NCBI GenBank assembly: GCA_002372235.1
Contig: DFJI01000039.1
Location: 1-64,000 of the forward strand
Origin: Prevotella sp. UBA3675
GTDB lineage: Bacteria > Bacteroidota > Bacteroidia > Bacteroidales > Bacteroidaceae
Direction: 5' to 3'
DNA: 64,000 bases
Under the pieces are notes generated by a model. It searched no databases. It had not been told where the DNA came from and saw only the letters and a program-made list of their open reading frames with translations. Within the stretch, counting starts at the first letter, position 1. The number at the start of each line of letters is the position of its first letter. Positions 1 to 9,555 of this stretch are shown one piece after another. A program made the translations under genes and the position numbers.

Positions 1-164
1 CCTCGACATCAGGCATCAGCACCATAAGTGACATTACGAACGTCGCTCCTGTCTATTACAACCTGAAAGGCCAGCGTGTTGAGTCACCCACCAATGGCGC
101 ATACATTCGCGTGAGCTATGGAGCTGATGGCAAGCGAATGGTTCGCAAGGTGATTGTGAAATAA
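1..164 (+). CDS. C-terminal end of a secreted protein (5' truncated)
   Basis: Only the last 53 or so codons are present; the reading frame is open from the window edge to TAA at 162-164. The visible tail contains VYYNLKGQRVE and ends in VRKVIVK. This matches the short C-terminal tail (a Y-N-L-x-G-Q core, then a basic or hydrophobic end) seen on several other secreted proteins in this window, and resembles type IX secretion sorting tails. The catalytic part lies outside the window. Its position beside a pectinesterase locus suggests an extracellular carbohydrate-active enzyme, but that is inference from context only. Confidence 0.75.
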   Translation, partial: STSGISTISDITNVAPVYYNLKGQRVESPTNGAYIRVSYGADGKRMVRKVIVK

Positions 165-193
165 TGTAAGGTCATAGACCACAAAACAAAGAA

Positions 194-236
194 AGAGAGC
201 TGGAGTCCGACAACGAATTCCAGCTCTCTTTTTTTT
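194..236 (+). terminator. Rho-independent terminator of the upstream partial gene
   Basis: An 11-bp perfect stem (AGAGAGCTGGA at 194-204 pairing with 219-229) with a 14-nt loop is followed directly by a run of eight T residues (229-236). It sits 30 nt after the stop at 164, on the plus strand. The minus-strand gene ending at 258 runs into the same hairpin from the other side, but with a weaker T tract. Confidence 0.85.
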
Positions 237-257
237 CGTATTTCGAAATCGGTAGGC

Positions 258-1388
258 TTACTTCAGCACCACTTTCTTTCCGTTCTTAATGGCGATGCCT
301 TTGAAGCCGGCATTAACCTTCTGACCAGCAAGGTTGTAAACAACGCCGTTCTCAACGATTGAAGTCCTGACATTCAGGATGTTGTCTGAACTGCCACGAG
401 TCACCTTGATAATGGTAAGGTTGGTACCAGTATTACCGTTACGGCCAATGTAGAGCTTGGCTGCATCTGCCTCCAGCGTATATGTCTGAGGAACAATATC
501 GTCAGCTACCAGACGACCGTTGATGAAATCGTCGAATACCTTCAGCGAAGTTGCTGACACTCCATCTTCAGAAACAAACAGATCGGCAGTTCCGCGTTTA
601 GTCTCATCAGAATTGTTGATGGCTCCACCCACGGTCACCACATCACCAGTCTTGAAGCCGCCCTCAATCTCCAACAGGATATGGTTACCATTCATCACAT
701 TATCTGTTGTATAACCATTCTTCAGAGAGATGCAGGCAACGGCATCCGCATTTTCATGAATTTTGACAGTACCTTTCGCGGTCGTACCACTCAGTGTAAT
801 GCCATTTTCGCTGGTAGGATAGTCAATGCCTGAAGTAGGCTGTGGCTCGGGTTCGGGTTCTGGTTCGGGATCTTCGCCACCGGGACGAACCACCTTAATC
901 AGTGTCAGATTTGTACCTGTATTGCCATCACGGCCAATATACAATTTATCAGCATCAGCAGTCAATGTAAAGGTCTCCTCAACAGGTTCATCAGCTACAA
1001 GACGACCGTTGATGAAATCTGTAAAAATGTTCAGAGAAGTTGCAGTCTCTCCATCCGCCGAAACGAACAGATTGGCAGTACCTCGCTTAGTCTCATCACT
1101 ATTATTGATTGCACCGGCAATCGTCACCACGTCACCACTCTTGAAGCCACCTTCAACCTCAAGGAGAATGTGATTGCCGTTCATTTTATCCTCCGTCAGG
1201 AATCCATTCTTTAGCACAAGGCATGCTACAGCATCCACGTTCGTATGGATTTTCACTGTTCCCTCAACCGTAGTGCCACTCACAGTGACACCCGTTTTAC
1301 TGGTAGGATAATTAATTAACGTCTGTGCATTGACTCCAATGGTCATGACAGCCATTGCAATTAAAGTAAAAATTTTTTTCATAAGCAT
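258..1388 (-). CDS. Secreted protein with two copies of a pectinase-associated accessory domain
   Basis: The protein is 376 residues with a signal peptide (MKKIFTLIAMAVMTIGVNA-type, two possible ATGs at 1388 and 1382). The mature part is two tandem copies of one domain of about 145 residues (roughly 22-170 and 188-333) joined by a linker of Pro-Glu dipeptides. Each copy starts with YPTS, has NGNHILLEVEGGFK or a close version, and ends in KLYIGRxGNTGTNLTxIKV. No catalytic motif is visible. That last motif is familiar from accessory domains attached to Bacteroidetes pectinesterases and lyases, so a glycan-binding role is plausible but unproven. The C-terminus (VVYNLAGQKV...NGKKVVLK) is a secretion-type tail. 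The gene is divergent from the pectinesterase at 1570. Confidence 0.8.
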   Translation of the reverse strand: MLMKKIFTLIAMAVMTIGVNAQTLINYPTSKTGVTVSGTTVEGTVKIHTNVDAVACLVLKNGFLTEDKMNGNHILLEVEGGFKSGDVVTIAGAINNSDETKRGTANLFVSADGETATSLNIFTDFINGRLVADEPVEETFTLTADADKLYIGRDGNTGTNLTLIKVVRPGGEDPEPEPEPEPQPTSGIDYPTSENGITLSGTTAKGTVKIHENADAVACISLKNGYTTDNVMNGNHILLEIEGGFKTGDVVTVGGAINNSDETKRGTADLFVSEDGVSATSLKVFDDFINGRLVADDIVPQTYTLEADAAKLYIGRNGNTGTNLTIIKVTRGSSDNILNVRTSIVENGVVYNLAGQKVNAGFKGIAIKNGKKVVLK

Positions 1389-1434
1389 TTTGTTTTTTAT
1401 GTTATTAAACAGAATAAAGTAAAATAATTCGATG

Positions 1435-1468
1435 CAAAGGTAATGATTTAATATGAATTATAAACAAA
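1435..1468 (-). promoter_or_regulatory. Bacteroidetes promoter for the 258-1388 gene
   Basis: On the minus strand TACCTTTG (1435-1442) fits the -7 consensus TAnnTTTG, with TTTG (1465-1468) 22 nt upstream as the -33 element. It lies about 47 nt before the start codon. Confidence 0.6.
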
Positions 1469-1506
1469 TTTAATATAAAAAACATTCTCGGTTAAAATAA
1501 AAGATG

Positions 1507-1514
1507 TATATTTG
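1507..1514 (+). promoter_or_regulatory. -7 box for the pectinesterase gene
   Basis: TATATTTG matches TAnnTTTG, about 55 nt before the ATG at 1570. No clear -33 TTTG is seen at the right distance. Confidence 0.55.
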
Positions 1515-1569
1515 CAGCAAAATACTTACAGAATCATCTCATTATTATTAACTAAAAACTAAAAACATC

Positions 1570-4500
1570 ATGAAGTACAAATTACTGAGATTCTCGCTCA
1601 TAGCATTCGTTGCGATGCTATGGGGAACTGCGTTTGCCGACCAGGTTACGATGGAATATACTGGGGGGACGACAACGAACATGACTTGCGACGGGAATGA
1701 AGCCGCTACCTTTGGACTTAATGCCGACGAATGGTCGGTTACAGGAAATAAAGGTTCATCCAACAATGCCCCAGGACTTAACGCGGCTGGCGACTTTAGG
1801 CTCTATTATAATGCCAACGGAAGTAATACGATCACGGTGTCGTCACTTACTGGTGCTACCATCAATTCTATTTCCATTACTTTCACAGCCAATAGCTATA
1901 GCAATGTCTCCGTGACTGTCGATGGAACAGATGTTACTGGTCAAGACGGAGCGTGGGATATTAACAGCAGCTCTTTTGTGTTAGGAAATGCAAATACCTC
2001 TAACACACAAGTACGTATCAAAAGTATAGTCATAAACTATACTTCCGCAGGTGGTCAGACCGACACTCGCGCTGCAACGGCCATCGAACTGGGCGAAGCC
2101 ACGACTTCTGCTGAGGTTGGCGCAACGGTTGCACTGCCCACTTTCACAGTAAAGGCTGGTGACACAGCTATTGAGGGAGCCACTGTGACATGGAGCAGCA
2201 CCAACGAGACTGTTGCCAAAATTGAAGAAGGCCAAATCAAGGCACTTGCCGCAGGCACTACGACCATCACAGCTTCCTACGCTGGCGATGAGACAAACTA
2301 TAAGGCAAGCTCTGCCAGCTTCACGCTGACCGTAACGGCAGCACCTTACACCTCTATTGCAGCCATGCTCGAAGATGTCACAGCTACAAAAACGGACATT
2401 CAGTATAACTTTGAGAATCTGCTCGTGACTTATGTCATTGGCAAATACACCTACGTGAACGACGGTGTGAGCAACATGCTCTTCTATGGTTCTGACTTAG
2501 GGCTGACAGCTGGCGACAAAGTGAGCGGCTCCGTCAAAGGACAGCTCTACACCTACAACGGCCTGCCTGAGATAGCCCTCAACGCATCCGACATTCAGAT
2601 CACGGTTGCTTCAAGCAATAACGAGGTGTTGCCCACTGTGGTTGAGGTTGCCCAACTGAGTGTAAACTACAACAACTACATCACCATTAAGAATGCCACC
2701 TATGTCTCTGCAAATAAAAAGAATCTCTACTTCAAGGTAGGTGAAGAGGACTTAGTGGTATATAACCAGTTTAACATCAAGCTTTCTGAAACCGACACTA
2801 TTGTAGGTAAGGCTTACAACATCACTGGCTTTGGAGGATGCTACAATACTACCCAGCAGATTTTCCCCATCATCATTGCCGAAGCTGCAGGCGACGAGCC
2901 AACCGACCAGCCCGCCCTGCCTCTCACAGCCACTTGGGACTTCCAGAATCTGATTCCTGCCTCAATCGCTGATGTGAACATTCAGGGCAACAATACCGCA
3001 AAAGTTGCATCCGACGTGGAAGGTGTTGAACTGACTGTGATTTCAGAAGGCGGCAAGTTGCAGTACAATGCCAGCGGCTACGCTCAGTTCAATGTAAACA
3101 CCACTATTCAGGTGCCTGTACGCAACAGCGGCGACGAAGTGACCGTAGTGAGCTATCCCGGCCAGTCGAACTACACTGTAGGTGGTGAAGATGCAACAGG
3201 ACAGAATGAATTCACCCACATGGCCAATGCCAGCGAAAAGGCTCAAGGCTATGTAGAAATCATTGCATCGAAGACGGCTTACATCTATAGCATCAAGGTG
3301 CTACAGAAAGCTCAGATTCAGGAGAAGCTGCTCTACTCTACCGACTTTTCCGAGTGGACTGCTGCCAAGGCCGCAACCAGCGAATCGAAAGTAACATGGA
3401 CCACCAAGTACAGCAAGGAACAGCTCGACTTCATGATCTACAACACTGCCATTTTCAGCTGTTCTGACGCCAAGTTCTCCAGCTACACCGAACTGCCTCA
3501 CATGAGCCTGCAGGCCGCCAAGGCTGCCGACCCATACGTGAAGACCTCAAAGCTGGCTTCTGTCACCAAGGTGCGCTTCATTCACGGTGCCACTGGCAGC
3601 AACCGTGGCTGGAAGCTCGAAGCCAAGGGCGACGGCGATGCCGACTGGGTGGTATTGAGCGATACACCAGCCAATCCTGCATCATGGTGTGAGGTCACTG
3701 CCGAGGTGAACCGCACGAATGTTGAGCTGCGCTGGACCAACCTCACCAACAACCAGAATGCCTACATGTTCGAGCTCGACATCTATGGCAATGTTGACAT
3801 GAGCAAAACGCCTGCACTGGGAACCTTCAAGGTCAATGGCGATACCTACGTTGCCGGCGACATCTTCGCTGAGCAGAACGACGGCTCAATGGCTGCCACC
3901 ATCGAACTGTCGAAGAGCGCTCCTATGGTATCGGCTACCAATCCGCTGACCGACCTCGTTGCCGACAACGGCCAGATTGGTGAAGTATCCTACAGCGGCA
4001 ATGAGACCAGCTGCACCGTGACCATCCCCGTCACGCTGGGTGCTACCACGCTCAACTACATCGCTACGTTCGTGCAGAAGCCCGACTTCACTCTCACCTA
4101 TTATAATACTGACGGAACCACAATGGGTACGCAGGAGGTGGAGAAAGATGCAGCCATCGGAGCCTTCGCCTACGACTTCAGTACCGCCACGGCATCTGAG
4201 GGGAAGAAAGTACGCGGCTGGTTCGCAGCAGCCGACGGCGGTCGCAAGTTCACTACTGCCGACGTGATTACGGCCAACACAGCCCTCTATGCCGTTCAGA
4301 CTCCGATTGAGGTGCAGAGCCCCAACGAGCGCTACACATTCGCCCTGAACGACCAGTACTTCTATGCCGAGGACCACGAAGCCTTCGAGCCTGTGGGCAG
4401 CGGCAAGTTCCACGATGCCACCCACGGATGGGCGTTTGCCAATGGCGACAAGGTGAACCTCCTTGTGGGCGGCAATGCCAACATCGTGCTCTACCTGTGC

Positions 4501-5811
4501 ACCTACAGCAGCGAGACGGCCATCACACTGACCAATGCCGCTGAGACAGAGGTAGCCAAGATTGAGAACGCAAAGGTGACCACCGACGGAGCCGTCCAGA
4601 CTCTGAACTATACGGGTGAGGCAGGCATCGTGACACTCCATTTCAGCGGCACATGCTACGTTCACAAGCTCGTCATTGCCAACCAGGCAGAACCGCTCTA
4701 CACCTACGATGCTGACACAAAGACCTACAGCGTTGTAGCCGGAAAGACTGCCGGCCTGCTGGGCGCACTCGACATGGCCAACGGCTCTGGCAATGCCACC
4801 ATCTATCTGCCCAATGGCACCTACGATCTGGGCAACGAGTGTCTGACCACTATCTCGGGCGAGAACATCACCATCAAGGGTGAGAGCCAGGAAGGTGTCA
4901 TCATTCAGAACCTGCCTAAGGCCGAGGGCATCGGCGTGACCGCCACGCTGCTCAATACCAGCAACTATCTCACACTGGAGAAGCTCACGCTGAAGAATGC
5001 CTATCCCTACTACGATCCCAACACGGGCAAGGCTGCTGCCAGCGCCGGACGTGCCGTCTGTCTGCAGGACAAGGGCAACTACACCGTGTGCCGCAACGTG
5101 ACGATGCTCTCTTATCAGGACACTTACTACAGCAACAACACGAACGGCCAGTTCTACTTCAAGGACTGCGAGATTCACGGTCTGGTTGACTTCGTTTGCG
5201 GTGGCGGCGACGTGTTCTTTGAGAACACCACCTTCTATCTGGAGAGCCGTGAGGCTACAGAGGACGTAGGCGACGTAACGATTGCCGCTCCCAACGGGGC
5301 CAAGCAGTATGGCTATGTGATGAACAAGTGCGTAGTTGACTGCCACTCTAAGACCTTCAACTGGGGCCGCTCATGGGGAGCCTTCTCTGGCCTGGTATGG
5401 CTGAACACCACCCTGAAGCAGCCTTCAAAGATCGCGCCAAGCCGCTTCACCGCCGCCGGCATGAACTGCGCTGCCGATGCCTTCTATGAGTACAACACGC
5501 TCGACGAGGCTGGCAACACCATCTCGCCGGCTTCCAACATCATCAAGTTCACCCACTCTTCTGGCAACAAGGAGTACGAGACCATTCTCACTGCCGAGCA
5601 GGCCGCAGGCTATGCCAAGGCTATCGTCTTTGCCGATGCTCCCGATGAGTTCCAGGATCGTGTAGGTCTCAACGACGATCCTACTGCCATCAGCACCGCC
5701 GTCAAGACCACTACACAGAGCGACGTAATCTACAACCTGCAAGGTGTGCGCGTGCAGAAAGCCGACAAGGGTCTCTACATCATCAACGGCAAGAAGGTCG
5801 TGGTGAAGTAA
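1570..5811 (+). CDS. Large multidomain secreted pectinesterase (CE8)
   Basis: A 1413-residue secreted protein with a signal peptide ending near AFA. It removes methyl esters from pectin outside the cell. In order: an N-terminal beta domain (about 25-155), a BIG2-like Ig domain (about 165-255, with VTWSSTN), an OB-like domain (about 260-440), further beta modules, and the CE8 beta-helix at about 1045-1345. CE8 hallmarks are visible: SYQDTYYS (Q1183, D1184), LVDFVCGGGDVFFEN (D1207), and NWGRSWG (R1267), matching the catalytic Asp pair and the substrate-binding Arg of the family. The C-terminus (VIYNLQGVRV...NGKKVVVK) is a secretion-type tail. The catalytic domain is much smaller than the whole protein, so most of it is probably binding and spacing modules. 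It belongs with the SusC/SusD genes and the pectate lyase downstream. Confidence 0.9.
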   Translation: MKYKLLRFSLIAFVAMLWGTAFADQVTMEYTGGTTTNMTCDGNEAATFGLNADEWSVTGNKGSSNNAPGLNAAGDFRLYYNANGSNTITVSSLTGATINSISITFTANSYSNVSVTVDGTDVTGQDGAWDINSSSFVLGNANTSNTQVRIKSIVINYTSAGGQTDTRAATAIELGEATTSAEVGATVALPTFTVKAGDTAIEGATVTWSSTNETVAKIEEGQIKALAAGTTTITASYAGDETNYKASSASFTLTVTAAPYTSIAAMLEDVTATKTDIQYNFENLLVTYVIGKYTYVNDGVSNMLFYGSDLGLTAGDKVSGSVKGQLYTYNGLPEIALNASDIQITVASSNNEVLPTVVEVAQLSVNYNNYITIKNATYVSANKKNLYFKVGEEDLVVYNQFNIKLSETDTIVGKAYNITGFGGCYNTTQQIFPIIIAEAAGDEPTDQPALPLTATWDFQNLIPASIADVNIQGNNTAKVASDVEGVELTVISEGGKLQYNASGYAQFNVNTTIQVPVRNSGDEVTVVSYPGQSNYTVGGEDATGQNEFTHMANASEKAQGYVEIIASKTAYIYSIKVLQKAQIQEKLLYSTDFSEWTAAKAATSESKVTWTTKYSKEQLDFMIYNTAIFSCSDAKFSSYTELPHMSLQAAKAADPYVKTSKLASVTKVRFIHGATGSNRGWKLEAKGDGDADWVVLSDTPANPASWCEVTAEVNRTNVELRWTNLTNNQNAYMFELDIYGNVDMSKTPALGTFKVNGDTYVAGDIFAEQNDGSMAATIELSKSAPMVSATNPLTDLVADNGQIGEVSYSGNETSCTVTIPVTLGATTLNYIATFVQKPDFTLTYYNTDGTTMGTQEVEKDAAIGAFAYDFSTATASEGKKVRGWFAAADGGRKFTTADVITANTALYAVQTPIEVQSPNERYTFALNDQYFYAEDHEAFEPVGSGKFHDATHGWAFANGDKVNLLVGGNANIVLYLCTYSSETAITLTNAAETEVAKIENAKVTTDGAVQTLNYTGEAGIVTLHFSGTCYVHKLVIANQAEPLYTYDADTKTYSVVAGKTAGLLGALDMANGSGNATIYLPNGTYDLGNECLTTISGENITIKGESQEGVIIQNLPKAEGIGVTATLLNTSNYLTLEKLTLKNAYPYYDPNTGKAAASAGRAVCLQDKGNYTVCRNVTMLSYQDTYYSNNTNGQFYFKDCEIHGLVDFVCGGGDVFFENTTFYLESREATEDVGDVTIAAPNGAKQYGYVMNKCVVDCHSKTFNWGRSWGAFSGLVWLNTTLKQPSKIAPSRFTAAGMNCAADAFYEYNTLDEAGNTISPASNIIKFTHSSGNKEYETILTAEQAAGYAKAIVFADAPDEFQDRVGLNDDPTAISTAVKTTTQSDVIYNLQGVRVQKADKGLYIINGKKVVVK

Positions 5812-5840
5812 GAGCTCACATAAGAACATTCACATTCCCC

Positions 5841-5882
5841 AACGAGGAGGAAGGCCGTGCATGGCTTTCCTCCTCGTTTTTT
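5841..5882 (+). terminator. Terminator of the pectinesterase gene
   Basis: A 16-bp stem (5841-5856 with 5863-5878, one G-U pair) and a 6-nt loop run into TTTTTT. It begins 30 nt after the stop codon. Confidence 0.85.
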
Positions 5883-5964
5883 ATAATATAACGCGAACCC
5901 GATGAATACAGTTTGGTGTCGGTTTGAAGGTACTTGGTCACAGATGACAGGCATCATCATGAAA

Positions 5965-6022
5965 AATTATAGCTATAATTGACGGAATTATAGCTATTAT
6001 TCTCTCAATTATAGCTATAATT
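5965..6022. repeat. Three 16-bp palindromes repeated every 21 bp
   Basis: AATTATAGCTATAATT occurs at 5965-5980 and 6007-6022, with a one-base variant (AATTATAGCTATTATT) at 5986-6001. Start positions are exactly 21 bp apart, two helical turns, with unrelated 5-nt spacers (GACGG, CTCTC). The spacing suggests proteins bound on one face of the helix, or an AT-rich structural element, upstream of susC. Confidence 0.85.
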
Positions 6023-6181
6023 TAATTTTATGCGGTGTAGATGACAAAAGAACTGATGGCATATCAGGTCATCGTCTTTGCCATTTCTGAAATTCGTTGA
6101 ACTCACGTTAATTATAAGTGTTAATTTTAAGTGTCAGTACTTTTTTTTCAATAAACTTACTTTTTTTAAAATTCTTTTTCG

Positions 6182-6189
6182 TACATTTG
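6182..6189 (+). promoter_or_regulatory. -7 box for the susC operon
   Basis: TACATTTG matches TAnnTTTG and is the best promoter candidate before susC. The implied leader is about 110 nt. The -33 element is not clear. Confidence 0.55.
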
Positions 6190-6308
6190 CATGCGCATAC
6201 TAACCTAACAACTATTTCATGAATCATGATGCAGCTGTAACAACAGCTAATACCTAACACCACACCCTAAGAAAAGAATATTAATATTAATTTTAAACAA
6301 TTTGATTT

Positions 6309-9300
6309 ATGTCATTTAAACTAAAGAGTATTAGAACGGCGCTGACGCTGGCCTTCCTCATGTTTGTGGGCAGCATCGCAGCGCAGACCGTAAAGGTCAA
6401 CGTGAAAGACTCGAGCGGTGAGCCCGTCATTGGTGCCAGTGTGCTGGAAAAAGGCACGCGCAACGGTGGCATCACCGACCTCGATGGTAACTTCTCTATC
6501 AAGCTCACTGGCAAGAATTCCATCACCATCTCCTACATTGGCATGAAGACCAAGACGGTCGATGTGAAGGGCAAGACCTCGGTGAGCGTTGTACTGGAAG
6601 ACGACAACACGACCCTAAACGACGTGGTGGTCATCGGTTACGGATCAGTCCGTAAGAAGGACATCACCGGTTCGGTCGCAACAGTAAACAGCGAAGCCCT
6701 GGTGGCTGTGCCTGTAGCCAATGCATCAGAGGCCCTCACAGGCAAGATGCCTGGTGTGCAAATCACTACAACCGAAGGTTCTCCTGACGCAGAAGTAAAA
6801 ATTCGCGTACGCGGCGGCGGTTCTATTACACAGTCAAACGACCCTCTCTACATCGTAGATGGATTCCCCGTTGACGGTATCAGCGACATTCCTGCCAGCG
6901 ACATCGAGGACATCACCGTGCTGAAGGATGCTTCTTCTACTGCTATCTACGGTAGCCGCGGTGCCAATGGTGTTATCCTCGTTACCACCAAAAGCGGTAA
7001 GGAAGGTAAGGTCAAGGTGAGCTACAATGCCTACTACAGCTGGAAGAAGATTGCAAAGAAGATGGATGTGCTCAGCCCCTACGACTATGCAAAATGGCAG
7101 TATGAGCTGGCTCTGCTGAAGAACAGCAACAATCCTGAGAAAATCTCTTCTTACACTGATTACTTCGGCAACTATGAGGACATCGACCTATACCAAAATG
7201 CAGCAAGCAATGATTGGCAGGATCTGATTTACGGTCGCACTGGTCACACCTTCAACCACAACATCAATATTAACGGTGGTTCTGAAAGCATTAAGTATGC
7301 ATTCAGCTATGCTCACATAGATGACAAGGCTATCATGATTGGTTCGAACTTCAAGCGTGACAACCTCTCTCTGAAACTGAACACGAAGCCAACTAAGACC
7401 ACAACACTCGATTTCCAAGTGCGCTATGCCAAGACACATGTGAAAGGTGCTGGTTCCAACGATGCTACAGGTGCTTATGACACTGACAAACGACTGAAAT
7501 TTGCCGTTATCTACTACCCCATGCCTTTGAAGAATCTGGATCCCAGTGCAGGAACTGAAGACGACGACCTCGGCAACCTCTACAATCCTATTATTTCGCA
7601 GGCTGACAATGACCGTGAGCAAGACCGCAAGAACTTGAACATGGCAGGTAGCTTCGGTTGGGAAATCTTCAAGAACTTCAAGGTGAAGACTGAGTTCGGT
7701 TATGACGACTACAACAATTACGACAAGCGTTACTACGGACTTACTTCTTATATCGTTCGTAACTATGCTGACCAAGAATACGCTGACCATCCGCTCATTT
7801 CGCTTGCAAACACCACTCGTGAGCGCTTCCGTAACACCAATACTATCAACTACGATTTCAAGAAAATATTTGGTAAAGACAGTAAGCATTCGCTCAACGT
7901 TCTGGCAGGTCATGAATGGGTCATCACCAACCAACACGTCAACACCAATCAGGTAGTTGGCTTCCCCACTGATTATGACTCCGACAAAGCATGGAGACTT
8001 TCTTCACAAGGTCATGCTTCAGCTACCAGCGATGTCTATAGCCCCAAAGACAAGCTTCTGTCATTCTTCGGAAGAGCTAACTATAACTTTATGGACAGAT
8101 ATCTGGTAAGTGCAACTTTCCGTGCTGATGCTTCCTCTAAGTTCGCAAAGGGCAATCGTTGGGGGTACTTCCCATCGGCTGCTATTGCATGGCGTATTTC
8201 TGCCGAACCGTTCATGAGGGGTGCAGAGAACTGGCTCGACGACATGAAGATTCGACTCAGCTATGGTACTGCGGGTAATAACAATATTCCCTCTGGACAA
8301 CTCATTCAGGAGTATGAACCATACACAGCCACAGCAAATCAGCGCACATGGGTAAATGGATTCTCCAATCCACTTCGGCCATCAACCTACATGGCTAATC
8401 CTGAGCTGAAGTGGGAAACCACGATTACTCGTAACGCAGGTATCGACTTCACTCTTCTTGGAGGCAAACTCAACGGTAGCATTGAAGGTTATATCAACAC
8501 CACAAAGGACCTGCTCATTGCATTCCCAGTACAAGGCACAGGCTACGAGTACCAGTACAGAAACATGGGTAAGACACAGAATAAGGGTTTTGAAGTCAGC
8601 CTTACATACCATATTATCAATAAGAAAGATTGGGGTATCGATGTCAGCGCAAACATTGGTTTCAACAAGACCGAGATTAAGTCCTTGGGCGACATGGAAG
8701 ATTTTGGATGGCCTACGCAGTGGGCATCAACTGAAATCGGCAACGACTACAAGATTGCCGTAGGTAGTGCTGTAGGCGAAATCATAGGCTACAAGAGCGC
8801 AGGCCGCTATGAAGTGAGCGACTTCGAAAGCTACGATGCAGCTTCGGATACATGGAAATTGAAGGAAGGTGTGGCTGATGCTTCTTCTCTTCTTAAACTC
8901 CGCCCCGGTTCTATGAAGTTTGAGGATATTGATGGCAATGGAATTATTGACCTTAATGATATTACAACTATCGGTAATGTGAATCCGACAGCTTTCGGTG
9001 GATTCAATATCAGCGCTCGCGCATTCGGATTCGACCTTGCTGCTAATTTCAACTACAGCATCGGCAATCAGGTCTATAATGCCAACCGTATAGAGTACAC
9101 TCAGACTGGCAAATACCAGTATAGAAACATGATCACCGAGATGGCCGACGGTAAGCGCTGGACTAACCTCGATCCTGCAACAGGTCTGCTATCAAACGAT
9201 CCCGCTCGTCTTGCAGAATTGAACGCTGGAACGACAATGTGGTCGCCTTATACCAACAGAATGATTCTGACCGATTGGGCAGTAGAGAATGCTGACTTCC

Positions 9301-9536
9301 TGCGTCTGAACACACTTACGCTTGGCTACACATTGCCTGAGAAGCTCACCAAGCGAGTTGGTATCAACAGCCTGCGATTCTACGCTACTGCATACAACGT
9401 GTTTACCATTACCAAATACACAGGTTTCGATCCTGAAGCCGACTGTATTCGCAAGACTTCACTTACTCCCAATGTTGACTATTCGGGTTACCCCAAGAGC
9501 CGCCAGTTCGTCATTGGTCTTAACTTGAACTTCTAA
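6309..9536 (+). CDS. SusC/RagA family TonB-dependent outer-membrane transporter
   Basis: 1075 residues, normal length for SusC. After a signal peptide (ending AAQ) comes a carboxypeptidase-like regulatory domain (about 26-100: VKVNVKDSSGEPVIGASV ... TDLDGNFSI). Then come the TonB-box region (LNDVVVIGYGSVRKKDITGSV), the plug (about 105-230, with VRGGGSITQSNDPLYIVDG and SSTAIYGSRGANGVILVTTK) and the 22-strand barrel ending in NLNF. It imports oligosaccharides bound by the SusD partner, which starts 19 nt downstream. The neighbouring pectinesterase and pectate lyase point to a pectin-derived substrate; the exact glycan cannot be read from sequence. Confidence 0.95.
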   Translation: MSFKLKSIRTALTLAFLMFVGSIAAQTVKVNVKDSSGEPVIGASVLEKGTRNGGITDLDGNFSIKLTGKNSITISYIGMKTKTVDVKGKTSVSVVLEDDNTTLNDVVVIGYGSVRKKDITGSVATVNSEALVAVPVANASEALTGKMPGVQITTTEGSPDAEVKIRVRGGGSITQSNDPLYIVDGFPVDGISDIPASDIEDITVLKDASSTAIYGSRGANGVILVTTKSGKEGKVKVSYNAYYSWKKIAKKMDVLSPYDYAKWQYELALLKNSNNPEKISSYTDYFGNYEDIDLYQNAASNDWQDLIYGRTGHTFNHNININGGSESIKYAFSYAHIDDKAIMIGSNFKRDNLSLKLNTKPTKTTTLDFQVRYAKTHVKGAGSNDATGAYDTDKRLKFAVIYYPMPLKNLDPSAGTEDDDLGNLYNPIISQADNDREQDRKNLNMAGSFGWEIFKNFKVKTEFGYDDYNNYDKRYYGLTSYIVRNYADQEYADHPLISLANTTRERFRNTNTINYDFKKIFGKDSKHSLNVLAGHEWVITNQHVNTNQVVGFPTDYDSDKAWRLSSQGHASATSDVYSPKDKLLSFFGRANYNFMDRYLVSATFRADASSKFAKGNRWGYFPSAAIAWRISAEPFMRGAENWLDDMKIRLSYGTAGNNNIPSGQLIQEYEPYTATANQRTWVNGFSNPLRPSTYMANPELKWETTITRNAGIDFTLLGGKLNGSIEGYINTTKDLLIAFPVQGTGYEYQYRNMGKTQNKGFEVSLTYHIINKKDWGIDVSANIGFNKTEIKSLGDMEDFGWPTQWASTEIGNDYKIAVGSAVGEIIGYKSAGRYEVSDFESYDAASDTWKLKEGVADASSLLKLRPGSMKFEDIDGNGIIDLNDITTIGNVNPTAFGGFNISARAFGFDLAANFNYSIGNQVYNANRIEYTQTGKYQYRNMITEMADGKRWTNLDPATGLLSNDPARLAELNAGTTMWSPYTNRMILTDWAVENADFLRLNTLTLGYTLPEKLTKRVGINSLRFYATAYNVFTITKYTGFDPEADCIRKTSLTPNVDYSGYPKSRQFVIGLNLNF

Positions 9537-9555
9537 AAAATCGGAGGAAACAAAC

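Larger units (their letters stand above)
5812..6308. other. 497-bp intergenic region upstream of susC
   Basis: This gap holds the pectinesterase terminator, three phased palindromes (5965-6022), AT-rich DNA and a -7 box (6182-6189). It leaves a leader of about 110 nt before susC. No open reading frame with coding character was seen. Confidence 0.7.

Noticed and set aside
3886..5346. Long minus-strand open frame opposite the pectinesterase
   Set aside because: It is the antisense shadow of a clear CE8 domain gene and has no recognisable motifs.
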